Below, in pieces: positions 9,513 through 17,087 of a stretch of DNA of 64,000 bases (position 1 is the first letter of the stretch; each line of letters begins with the position of its first letter). The notes beneath the pieces were generated by a model that did not search any database, was not told where the DNA came from, and saw nothing but the letters and a program-made list of their open reading frames with translations. This DNA is from Polaribacter litorisediminis. Its GTDB lineage: Bacteria > Bacteroidota > Bacteroidia > Flavobacteriales > Flavobacteriaceae. The stretch spans positions 3,895,501 through 3,959,500 of the forward strand of contig NZ_CP082966.1 of NCBI RefSeq assembly GCF_019968605.1, read 5' to 3'. Position numbers and translations under genes: made by a program.

Positions 9513-11011
9513 TATGAATTTACAATTTTTACTAATTTTTTAATTTTCTGTTGAAGTAATTTTGGTCTTACTGATGAGTATCCTAAGATTAATCCTTGTT
9601 GTTTTTGATTGCCAATAAAGCACTTAGTTAATGAATGTGAAGTTATTTGAGCTTCTTTTAATTTTTGTATAATTATAGATTCTTCTTTTGCAGATGTGTT
9701 TTTATTAAATTTTGCAACCAAATGAAGACTATCAAAATTTGTATTATGAATGGTCATATTTTTACAATCATTGAATTCTGAGATAAATAATTCTTGCCTT
9801 TCTTGAGCAACTTCAATAGTATTTTTAATGTGTTTGTATAAATAATTTTTTTCTATAAATTGATTCATAACTACCTGAATTGAAGGGGCAACAAATCGAT
9901 GCGAATGTTCTTGTAAAGCCTCAACAGCAGCAATTAAGTACTTAGGCACTATCATATAACCTAACCTAATTGATGGGTGTAATAATCGATTAAAAGTGCC
10001 CATATAAATAGTTCTATCTTCTGTATCTAAACTAAAAATACTAGGCGTTTTAATTGAATGATTTGCAACTTCATTTTCATAATCATTTTCTATAATTAAT
10101 GCTTTATTTATTGACGCCCATTGTAATAATTCCTTTCTACGACTTAAACTCATTTTAATTCCCAAAGGATAATGGTTAGAGGGCGTAACATGCGCTATTT
10201 TGGGTTTTAAATGCGATAATTCTTTCATTTTTTTAATATCAATACCATCATTATCTATAGAAATTGGAAGTATATTAGCTTGCGCACTTTTAAAGATTGA
10301 ATGCACATTAGGAAAAGCAGGGTCTTCTATAACAACATTATCTCCTTTATCGATTAAAACACTCGAAATTAAATATAAAGATTGCAGAGAACCTGAAACA
10401 ATTACAATTTGTTTGTGATCGCATTTTATATTTCTACTTACATTTAAATAATTACAAATACTTTTTTTTAAAGGATCTATACCTGTAGATCTGGCATAAG
10501 ATAGTGTAGATGATTTTACATGACGCCAATACGTATTCAATAAGTTTTTCCATTGATTTACAGGAAAAATATCAATGGGTGGTAAACCAGGTCTAAAAGC
10601 TAAACTGGCTCCTGGAGATCGATTAATTAAAGATACATTATTTAAAAAAGATTCTCCTTTACTGGATAGTTTTGGATACGCTTCTTTATCATGTAACAAA
10701 TGTTTTTCTAATTCTTTTTCAGTTAGATTGGTTTTGAAATTTACTCTGTAACCTGAACCTTGTTTAGACACAATTATCTTTTCTAAAAGCAGTAACTCAT
10801 AAGCTTTTAAAACTGTGGTTCTAGAAATTTTTAATTCTTCTGCTAAAAATCGGGTTGATGGTAATATCCAATTATTAGGCAACTCAATATTTATTATACA
10901 ACTTTTTATGGCTTTATATAATTGAATATATTTATTCTCTTTCTCATTTTGCTCTTGTTTTTTTAAAGATTTAAGAATTCTCTGTATTGTAAACATATAA
11001 TTGGTATTCAT
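9512..11011 (-). CDS. MocR-type (GntR-aminotransferase) transcriptional regulator with Arg at the PLP-lysine position
   Basis: The protein is 499 aa from the ATG at 11011; an ATG at 10996 is also possible. Residues about 20-90 form a GntR winged helix (LPSTRFLAEELKISRTTVLKAYELL). Residues about 120-495 form a fold-type I aminotransferase domain with the usual MocR landmarks: VIEDPAFPN, SNHYPLGIKMSLSRR and IENDYENE. The Schiff-base motif, normally SFSK.L.P.LRLGY, reads GTFNRLLHPSIRLGY, so the PLP Lys is Arg342 (codon CGA). The ligand may therefore not be bound covalently. The gene lies between two divergent units, and matching repeat pairs precede both. It most likely senses an amino acid or dicarboxylate linked to this locus. 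Confidence 0.87.
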   Translation of the reverse strand: MNTNYMFTIQRILKSLKKQEQNEKENKYIQLYKAIKSCIINIELPNNWILPSTRFLAEELKISRTTVLKAYELLLLEKIIVSKQGSGYRVNFKTNLTEKELEKHLLHDKEAYPKLSSKGESFLNNVSLINRSPGASLAFRPGLPPIDIFPVNQWKNLLNTYWRHVKSSTLSYARSTGIDPLKKSICNYLNVSRNIKCDHKQIVIVSGSLQSLYLISSVLIDKGDNVVIEDPAFPNVHSIFKSAQANILPISIDNDGIDIKKMKELSHLKPKIAHVTPSNHYPLGIKMSLSRRKELLQWASINKALIIENDYENEVANHSIKTPSIFSLDTEDRTIYMGTFNRLLHPSIRLGYMIVPKYLIAAVEALQEHSHRFVAPSIQVVMNQFIEKNYLYKHIKNTIEVAQERQELFISEFNDCKNMTIHNTNFDSLHLVAKFNKNTSAKEESIIIQKLKEAQITSHSLTKCFIGNQKQQGLILGYSSVRPKLLQQKIKKLVKIVNS

Positions 11012-11031
11012 AATTAAAAATAATTGGTATT
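10997..11031 (+). promoter_or_regulatory. Perfect 12-bp direct repeat, candidate MocR operator at the divergent promoter
   Basis: ATAATTGGTATT occurs at 10997-11008 and again at 11020-11031, 23 bp start to start, or about two helical turns. The second copy overlaps the expected -33 region of the plus-strand promoter whose -7 box is at 11043. The first copy overlaps the start-codon region of the regulator. The layout fits autoregulation plus control of the esterase/transporter pair. Confidence 0.6.
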
Positions 11032-11042
11032 GTAAATGTATG

Positions 11043-11050
11043 TAAATTTG
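11043..11050 (+). promoter_or_regulatory. Bacteroidota -7 promoter box
   Basis: TAAATTTG matches TAnnTTTG and lies 26 bp before the ATG at 11077. A TTG at 11024-11026, inside the second operator repeat, is a possible -33 element with 16-bp spacing. A bound regulator could therefore block or contact polymerase here. Confidence 0.55.
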
Positions 11051-11076
11051 CATTTCCTTTATTAAAATCATTAAAA

Positions 11077-11973
11077 ATGATTCAAAACTATTTTAAAATT
11101 TTTTCTATAATTTTTTTATGCTTTTTAATTTCTTGTTCTACACCTGAAGAGGTTTTAGAAACAAATTTAAAGACTAGTACATCAACATTTATAGATATAA
11201 ATTCTCAAAAAAATATTCCTATTTATTACCATATTCCTGAAAATACCAATAAGAATACGCCAATAGTTATCGTTTTTCATGGTGGCGGAAGAAATGCAAA
11301 AGATTATAGAAATGCTATGATTGCTAAAGCAAATGAACATCAATTTATAGTAATTGTACCCGAATTTTCAATCGAAAACTTTCCTGGAGGAGATGGTTAT
11401 AATTTAGGTAATGTTTATGATGATGGAGATAATCCTTCACCAAATTCTTTAAATCCAGAAACTGAATGGGCGTTTTCTCTTGTAGAACCTATTTTTAGTT
11501 TTATGAAAAAAGAGCTCAATAATAAATCAAAAAAGCACCATATTATTGGTCACTCTGCAGGTGCACAATTTGCGCATAGACTTGTAATGTTTACCACTAA
11601 TACTTCTTCTGATAAAATAGTTGTATCTGCTGCTGGTTGGTATACTGTTCCTAATTTTACTATTGATTTTCCTTACGGGTTTCAAGAAAGTATTTTAGAA
11701 AATAGTACACTTAATACCCTTTTTTCAAAAGAGGTTTACATTCAAGTTGGTGAGCTAGATAATAATCCAAACGATGGTGGTTTACGAAGAAATAATTTTG
11801 CAGATGCACAAGGTATTAATAGATTTCAAAGAGCCTATCATTTTTATAATGAAGCTAAAGAATTAGCAGCTGAAAATAATATCCCTTTTGATTGGAAAAT
11901 ACAAACCAATATTGGTTTAGATCACGATTATAGCGCAGCCTTAGAAAGTGCATCAGATATACTATTCAAATAA
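11077..11973 (+). CDS. Alpha/beta-hydrolase (esterase/PHB depolymerase-like) lipoprotein
   Basis: This 298-aa protein has a signal peptide ending in the lipobox FLISC. An alpha/beta-hydrolase fold is shown by the oxyanion motif VFHGGGRNAKDYR, the nucleophile elbow GHSAG (about residue 163), and a late His in GLDHDYS. It resembles the polyhydroxybutyrate depolymerase/feruloyl esterase group. It should be anchored in the periplasm or outer membrane and cleave an ester or act on a small polymer. It is divergent from the MocR regulator and 20 bp ahead of a dicarboxylate symporter, so its product may be an acid taken up by that carrier. The substrate is unknown. Confidence 0.78.
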   Translation: MIQNYFKIFSIIFLCFLISCSTPEEVLETNLKTSTSTFIDINSQKNIPIYYHIPENTNKNTPIVIVFHGGGRNAKDYRNAMIAKANEHQFIVIVPEFSIENFPGGDGYNLGNVYDDGDNPSPNSLNPETEWAFSLVEPIFSFMKKELNNKSKKHHIIGHSAGAQFAHRLVMFTTNTSSDKIVVSAAGWYTVPNFTIDFPYGFQESILENSTLNTLFSKEVYIQVGELDNNPNDGGLRRNNFADAQGINRFQRAYHFYNEAKELAAENNIPFDWKIQTNIGLDHDYSAALESASDILFK

Positions 11974-11993
11974 AAAATAAGTAGAAACAAAAA

Positions 11994-13430
11994 ATGGTAA
12001 AAAAACGAATAGGATTAATTTTAGGACCAGTATTATTTATAATTATCCTACTTTTTTTTAAACCCGAAGGTTTATCTGCAGAAGCAAAAGCAGTTTTAGC
12101 TTGTGCTGCTTGGATTGCTGTTTGGTGGATTACTGAAGCCACCTCAATAGCAATAACTGCATTACTGCCAATTGTATTATTCCCATTAACTGGTGGTTTG
12201 CCTTTAAAAGAAGCTACAGCATCTTATGGTCATAAATATATTTTTCTTTTTATCGGTGGTTTTATTTTATCAATAGCCATAGAAAAATGGAATTTACACA
12301 ACCGTATTGCCCTAAGCATTATAAAAGTAGTAGGCACTAATGTTACGCAAATTATTCTTGGCTTTATGTTAGCTACTGCATTTTTATCTATGTGGATTTC
12401 TAATACTGCAACAGCTGTTATGATATTACCTGTAGGAATGGCAATCGTTGCGCAACTAAAAGATAACCCTGATACGATTGAAGATGAAAATTTAATATTT
12501 GGAAAAGCGTTAATGCTAGCAATTGCTTATAGCGCTTCAATTGGAGGAATGGCCACTTTAATTGGTACACCCCCAAATTTAGTTTTAGCAGGTGTTGTGC
12601 AAGAAACTTATGGTACAGAAATAACTTTTGCCCAATGGTTTTCTTTTGGTTTTCCCATTAGCATCCTTTTTCTTTTTTTATGCTGGCTATATTTAACAAA
12701 AATTGCATTTAAGTTTAAGCAAAAAACCTTTCCTGGTGGAAAAAGTGAAATTGATAATCGACTAAAAAAATTAGGAAAAATCTCTTTTGAAGAAAAAACA
12801 ATTCTTATTGTTTTTATACTAACTGCATTTGCTTGGATAACAAGATCTTTTTTTATCCAACAATTTGTGCCAGCCATAGATGATACAATAATTGCCATAA
12901 TTTCTGGAATAATTTTGTTTCTTTTACCCACTCAAGAAAAAGGGAAAACAATCTTAACTTGGCAAGACACCATAAACTTACCTTGGGGTATTTTATTACT
13001 ATTTGGAGGGGGTATGGCTTTAGCATCTGGTTTTGACAAAAGTGGACTTGCAGTTTGGATTGGTGCTCAAATGACTATTTTAGAAACGTTACCACTAATC
13101 GTTTTATTATTAATATTAATTGCTTCTGTAAACTTTTTAACAGAAATTACCTCAAACTTAGCTACAACTGCAATGTTGCTTCCAGTTTTAGTTTCTTTGG
13201 CTACTCCAATTGGCGTTCATCCTTACTTTCTTTTGGTAGGTGCAACTGTTGCAGCTTCTTGTGCTTTTATGTTACCGGTTGCAACACCACCAAATGCAGT
13301 TGTTTTTGGCTCTGGCTTATTAAAAATAGAAGATATGGTTAAAAAAGGAATCTGGTTAAATCTCGTTTCCATAATTCTACTAACACTAATTGTTTATTTT
13401 CTGCTACCCTTAATTTGGAACTTAAAATAG
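11994..13430 (+). CDS. DASS-family dicarboxylate/sodium symporter (SLC13 type)
   Basis: This 478-aa inner-membrane protein has about 11-12 hydrophobic helices. Both SNT-type substrate and sodium motifs are present: WISNTATAVMILPVG (about residues 131-145) and TEITSNLATTAMLLPV (about 385-400). The family motif ATPPNAVVFGSG lies near residue 430. DASS carriers import succinate, malate, fumarate or related acids with sodium. It is co-transcribed with the preceding lipoprotein hydrolase and divergent from the MocR/DcuC side, so the locus holds two different C4-dicarboxylate carriers. Confidence 0.9.
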   Translation: MVKKRIGLILGPVLFIIILLFFKPEGLSAEAKAVLACAAWIAVWWITEATSIAITALLPIVLFPLTGGLPLKEATASYGHKYIFLFIGGFILSIAIEKWNLHNRIALSIIKVVGTNVTQIILGFMLATAFLSMWISNTATAVMILPVGMAIVAQLKDNPDTIEDENLIFGKALMLAIAYSASIGGMATLIGTPPNLVLAGVVQETYGTEITFAQWFSFGFPISILFLFLCWLYLTKIAFKFKQKTFPGGKSEIDNRLKKLGKISFEEKTILIVFILTAFAWITRSFFIQQFVPAIDDTIIAIISGIILFLLPTQEKGKTILTWQDTINLPWGILLLFGGGMALASGFDKSGLAVWIGAQMTILETLPLIVLLLILIASVNFLTEITSNLATTAMLLPVLVSLATPIGVHPYFLLVGATVAASCAFMLPVATPPNAVVFGSGLLKIEDMVKKGIWLNLVSIILLTLIVYFLLPLIWNLK

Positions 13431-13490
13431 TTTCTACTGCATTATAGCTTAATTTATTAAATTCACAGAAATATTTTAAACCCTCTAATA

Positions 13491-14160
13491 GTGAAAAAAT
13501 CTTACACATTTTTTTTGAGTATTTCCTTATGGTAATTTGCCTTTTCTTACTTCAATTTTGTCTATCAGATAAATATGAGAATAACTCTAAAGATGAAATA
13601 GTACTTTACTTAGGTGCAGATTTATCATATGTAAACGAAATGGGAAATTGTGGTGTTTTATTCAAGAACAAATAAGGAGCTCAAGAAAACGTTTTTGAAA
13701 TATTTTAAAATGAAGATACAAACTTGGTTAAAGTTCGTCTTTAGCACAATCTAACTTGGACAGCTTATTCAAATTATACAGATGTTGAAAAAACCATAAA
13801 AAAGGCAAAAAACTGAAAAATGGAAGTATTGCTAGATTTCCATTATTCTGAATATTGGGCAGATCCAAACAAGCTAGAAATTCCTAAAGCTTGGTTGCCC
13901 AAATTCTATAATTTAGAAGTTCTAGAAGATTCAATTTATAATTACACTTTTAAAACACTAGAAAAATTAGAAGTAAAAAACGTTCTTCCAGAAATGATGC
14001 AAGTTGGAAACGAAACGAATAGTATGATTTTGCAAAAAGATACAAAACCTGCAGAAATGAATTGGTCTAGAAATGGATATTTGTGAAACTGAGTAATTAA
14101 AGCAGTAAGAGATATTTCAACTAAAAAAGTAAAAAATAATCCTTTTCTTTTTCAGTAATT
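13491..14160 (+). pseudogene. Decayed GH53 arabinogalactan endo-beta-1,4-galactanase
   Basis: From the ATG-frame at 13529 one frame reads a recognisable GH53 enzyme: LYLGADLSYVNEM.NCGVLFK, VKVRL.HNLTWTAYSNYTDVEKTIKKAKN, MEVLLDFHYSEYWADP, MMQVGNETN and NGYL..VIKAVRDIS. The catalytic Glu of the GNE motif is present. Six stop codons interrupt this single frame at 13673, 13706, 13742, 13814, 14084 and 14090. A frame change near the T-run at 13509 separates the N-terminal Lys-rich start (GTG at 13491). The C-terminal part of the barrel is gone. GH53 enzymes cut pectic galactan, so this was once a lipoprotein galactanase and is now dead. Confidence 0.85.
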
Positions 14161-14264
14161 TTCAACAAAAACGGAATTAAATTACAGCGAAAAACATTTA
14201 AACAACAAAACTGAAATATTTTTTTGTAAATTACACCATAAATTATAACTAAAATCATTTTTCT

Positions 14265-14729
14265 ATGCCAAACTATACATTACAAATTAACGGAGAAAAA
14301 AAGTCGTTCACCGCAGACGAAGACACGCCTTTGTTATGGGTTTTAAGAGACGAATTGAATTTAGTAGGTACAAAATTTGGATGTGGAATTGCACAATGTG
14401 GTGCTTGCACAGTTCATATTGATGGAGTGGCAACAAGAAGTTGTCAAATGCAAGTATCTATTTTAAGTGATGAAAACATCACAACAATAGAAGGTCTTTC
14501 TGCCGATGGAAAACATCCTATTCAAGAAGCTTGGAAAGAATTGGATGTACCACAATGTGGGTATTGCCAATCTGGTCAAATAATGACAGCTTCTGCTTTT
14601 TTATCAGAAAATAAAAATCCTTCGGAAGAAGAAATTAGACAAGCCATGCATGGTAATATTTGCAGATGTGCTTCTTATAATAGGATAGAAAAAGCGGTTA
14701 AATTGGCATCAGAAAAAATGTCTTCATAA
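14265..14729 (+). CDS. 2Fe-2S subunit of a molybdenum hydroxylase (IorA/CoxS type)
   Basis: This 154-aa protein carries both iron-sulfur sites of the xanthine-oxidase small subunit. The plant-ferredoxin-type cluster ligands are in FGCGIAQCGACTVHIDG plus a downstream Cys (RSCQMQ). The alpha-helical cluster ligands are in PQCGYCQSGQ and NICRCASYNR. It passes electrons from the molybdenum subunit encoded 100 bp downstream. The length and gene order match isoquinoline 1-oxidoreductase alpha subunits, although the real substrate may be an aldehyde or another N-heterocycle. No FAD-subunit gene is adjacent, which fits the IorAB arrangement. Confidence 0.92.
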   Translation: MPNYTLQINGEKKSFTADEDTPLLWVLRDELNLVGTKFGCGIAQCGACTVHIDGVATRSCQMQVSILSDENITTIEGLSADGKHPIQEAWKELDVPQCGYCQSGQIMTASAFLSENKNPSEEEIRQAMHGNICRCASYNRIEKAVKLASEKMSS

Positions 14730-14831
14730 ATAGAGACCTCAAAGTCTTAAAATGAGGAAAACCTTTAAATGATTATTCTTGTATATTTATGAGCAATTTA
14801 ATTGCGAAACAGGAATCTAAAAATATAAAAA

Positions 14832-17048
14832 ATGAAATCTCAACTCAATACAAATTTAAATAGAAGAAATTTTTTAAAAACCTCATTGTTAGCAGGCGGA
14901 GGAATGTTAATTGGCTTTAACTTTTTAACAGCTTGTAAACCAGAAGCGAAAATGCCAGTAGATATTGCAAGTTTAAACTTCAACGATTTTAATGCATTTA
15001 TAAAAATATCGGATGATGGCTACGTCACTATTTTTTCTCCAAATCCAGAAATTGGTCAAGGTGTAAAAACATCGATGCCAATGATTATTGCAGAAGAATT
15101 AGATGTCGATTGGAAGCATGTAACCGTTTCTCAAGGAGCTTTAGATACTAAAAATTATACAAGACAAATTGCAGGAGGAAGTCAATCGATTCGCTCTAGT
15201 TGGGATGCTTTAAGACAAACCGGCGCCACAGCAAAACAAATGCTTATCAATGCTGCAGCACAAAAATGGAGTGTAGATGCAAGTACTTGTATGGCATCGA
15301 AAGGAATTATTACCAATGCAAATGGAGATTCTTTTGGGTATGGTGATGTGGTAAAAGAAGCTGCCTTGTTAGAAGTTCCGGAAGATGTAAAATTAAAAGA
15401 AATAAAAGATTTTAGCATTATTGGCAAAGATGCCATCAATGTAGATATTGATAAAATTGTTACAGGAAAACCACTGTTTGGTTTGGATTATAAAGCAAAC
15501 GGAATGGTTTATGCTTCGGTTTTAAGACCTCCAGTTTTTGGCCAAGTATTAGAAAGTTTTGATGCTTCTGAAGCCAAAAAAGTAAAAGGAGTTATCGATG
15601 TAATCACCATCGGAGAAAAAGTAAGAAATTTTGTAAAGTCAGGTAAAAATAACTGGACGTTTATTATATCTGAAAGTGATAAAGTAGTTGTGGTTGCAGA
15701 AAATACTTGGGCGGCCATTAAAGGAAAGAAAGCCCTTAAAGCAACTTGGAAAATGGATACTAAAGCCGAAAGTACGGAGGATCATGATAAGGTTTTAACC
15801 GATATTTTAGAAGGTTCAAAATTTAATACTAGAAGAGAAGATGGTGATGTAAATAAAGCATTTGCAAGTGCAGATCAAGTAATTGAAAAAACATATCATT
15901 CTCCGTTTTTACCCCACAACTGTATGGAACCCATGAATTTTTATGCGGATGTTACAGCAGAAAAAGTACATTTAGTAGGGCCTGTTCAAACACCAGAATT
16001 TGCGGCGCAAGTGGTTTCAGAGCTTTTAGGGCATCCTTTAGAAAAGATTCATTTAGACATGACAAGAATGGGTGGAGGTTTCGGAAGAAGATTGTACGGA
16101 GATTTTGTTTATGAAGCGGCAGAAATATCGAATGCCATTCAAAAACCCGTAAAAGTAATCTCTACAAGAGAAGATGATATGACCACAGGTGTTTATAAAC
16201 CTTCTGTAAAATATAGAATAAAAGCAGCTTTAAAAGATGGGATGGTAACTAGTTATTATATAAAAGAAGCAGCGATGAATGGAAACATGTATGGTTCAAT
16301 TCCCAATTTTTTCCCTGCAGGATGTATTCCTAATTTTAAAGTAGATACTGCGAGTTATAAAAGTAATGTAACCACCGGAGCCTGGAGAGCACCGTATACC
16401 AATTTTTTAGCCTATGCAGAGCAGAGTTTCTTTGATGAATTAGCATCAGCATTAAATGTGGATACCATTCAATTACGTTTAGACTTATTACAAAATGTAA
16501 AAGGAACCACAGATAAAAGAATTCAGTATTCTGGTCAGAGAATGGAAGATGTTATTAAATTAGTGAGAGAAAAAGCCCATTGGGGAGAAACTTCAGAGGG
16601 CGTATTTCAAGGTTTTTCTGCATATTATAGCCACAATACACATGTTGCAGAAATTGCAGATATTGTTTTAAAAGATGGTTTTCCTGTTATTCAAAAAGTT
16701 ACCGTTGCCGCAGATTGTGGAATTGTTGTAAACCCAACGGGTGCAAGAAACCAAATTGAGGGTGGTGTTTTAGATGGAATTGGACACGCAATGTACTCTG
16801 ATTTTTCTTTTAAAAACGGAAAGCCAGAATATCAAAATTTTGATAAATATAGATTGATTAGAATGCAAGAAACACCAAAAGTTGACGTGCATTTTGTACA
16901 AAATGAATTATCGCCGACAGGTTTAGGAGAGCCCGGTTTACCGCCCGCTGGAGGTGCAGTTGCCAATGCAATTAACGCAGCTTTAGGAAAACGTCTTTAT
17001 CGACAACCTTTTGTAAATGGACTCAAAAAAAGCACTGTTTTAGGATAA
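14832..17048 (+). CDS. Molybdopterin-binding subunit of an IorB-type hydroxylase, Tat-exported
   Basis: This 738-aa protein has a Tat signal (NRRNFLKTSLLAGGG) and should act in the periplasm. It has the duplicated aldehyde-oxidase/xanthine-dehydrogenase cofactor domains: GGGFGRR near residue 415, GAWRAPYTN near residue 517, and the catalytic Glu in GLGEPGLPPAGG near residue 700. The IorB group keeps this single-chain layout. Together with the 2Fe-2S protein upstream it hydroxylates aldehydes or N-heterocycles. The last 40 codons also occur as a decayed copy at 19540-19668. A convergent gene follows at once, with a shared hairpin terminator. Confidence 0.9.
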   Translation: MKSQLNTNLNRRNFLKTSLLAGGGMLIGFNFLTACKPEAKMPVDIASLNFNDFNAFIKISDDGYVTIFSPNPEIGQGVKTSMPMIIAEELDVDWKHVTVSQGALDTKNYTRQIAGGSQSIRSSWDALRQTGATAKQMLINAAAQKWSVDASTCMASKGIITNANGDSFGYGDVVKEAALLEVPEDVKLKEIKDFSIIGKDAINVDIDKIVTGKPLFGLDYKANGMVYASVLRPPVFGQVLESFDASEAKKVKGVIDVITIGEKVRNFVKSGKNNWTFIISESDKVVVVAENTWAAIKGKKALKATWKMDTKAESTEDHDKVLTDILEGSKFNTRREDGDVNKAFASADQVIEKTYHSPFLPHNCMEPMNFYADVTAEKVHLVGPVQTPEFAAQVVSELLGHPLEKIHLDMTRMGGGFGRRLYGDFVYEAAEISNAIQKPVKVISTREDDMTTGVYKPSVKYRIKAALKDGMVTSYYIKEAAMNGNMYGSIPNFFPAGCIPNFKVDTASYKSNVTTGAWRAPYTNFLAYAEQSFFDELASALNVDTIQLRLDLLQNVKGTTDKRIQYSGQRMEDVIKLVREKAHWGETSEGVFQGFSAYYSHNTHVAEIADIVLKDGFPVIQKVTVAADCGIVVNPTGARNQIEGGVLDGIGHAMYSDFSFKNGKPEYQNFDKYRLIRMQETPKVDVHFVQNELSPTGLGEPGLPPAGGAVANAINAALGKRLYRQPFVNGLKKSTVLG

Positions 17049-17064
17049 ATTAAATTAGAAAGAT

Positions 17065-17087
17065 CAATTACTCTTTCAGAGTAATTG
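17065..17087. terminator. Bidirectional hairpin terminator between convergent genes
   Basis: CAATTACTCT (17065-17074), loop TTC and AGAGTAATTG (17078-17087) form a perfect 10-bp stem. A T-rich tract follows on the plus strand. The minus-strand gene uses part of the stem as its last codons and stop. Confidence 0.7.
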
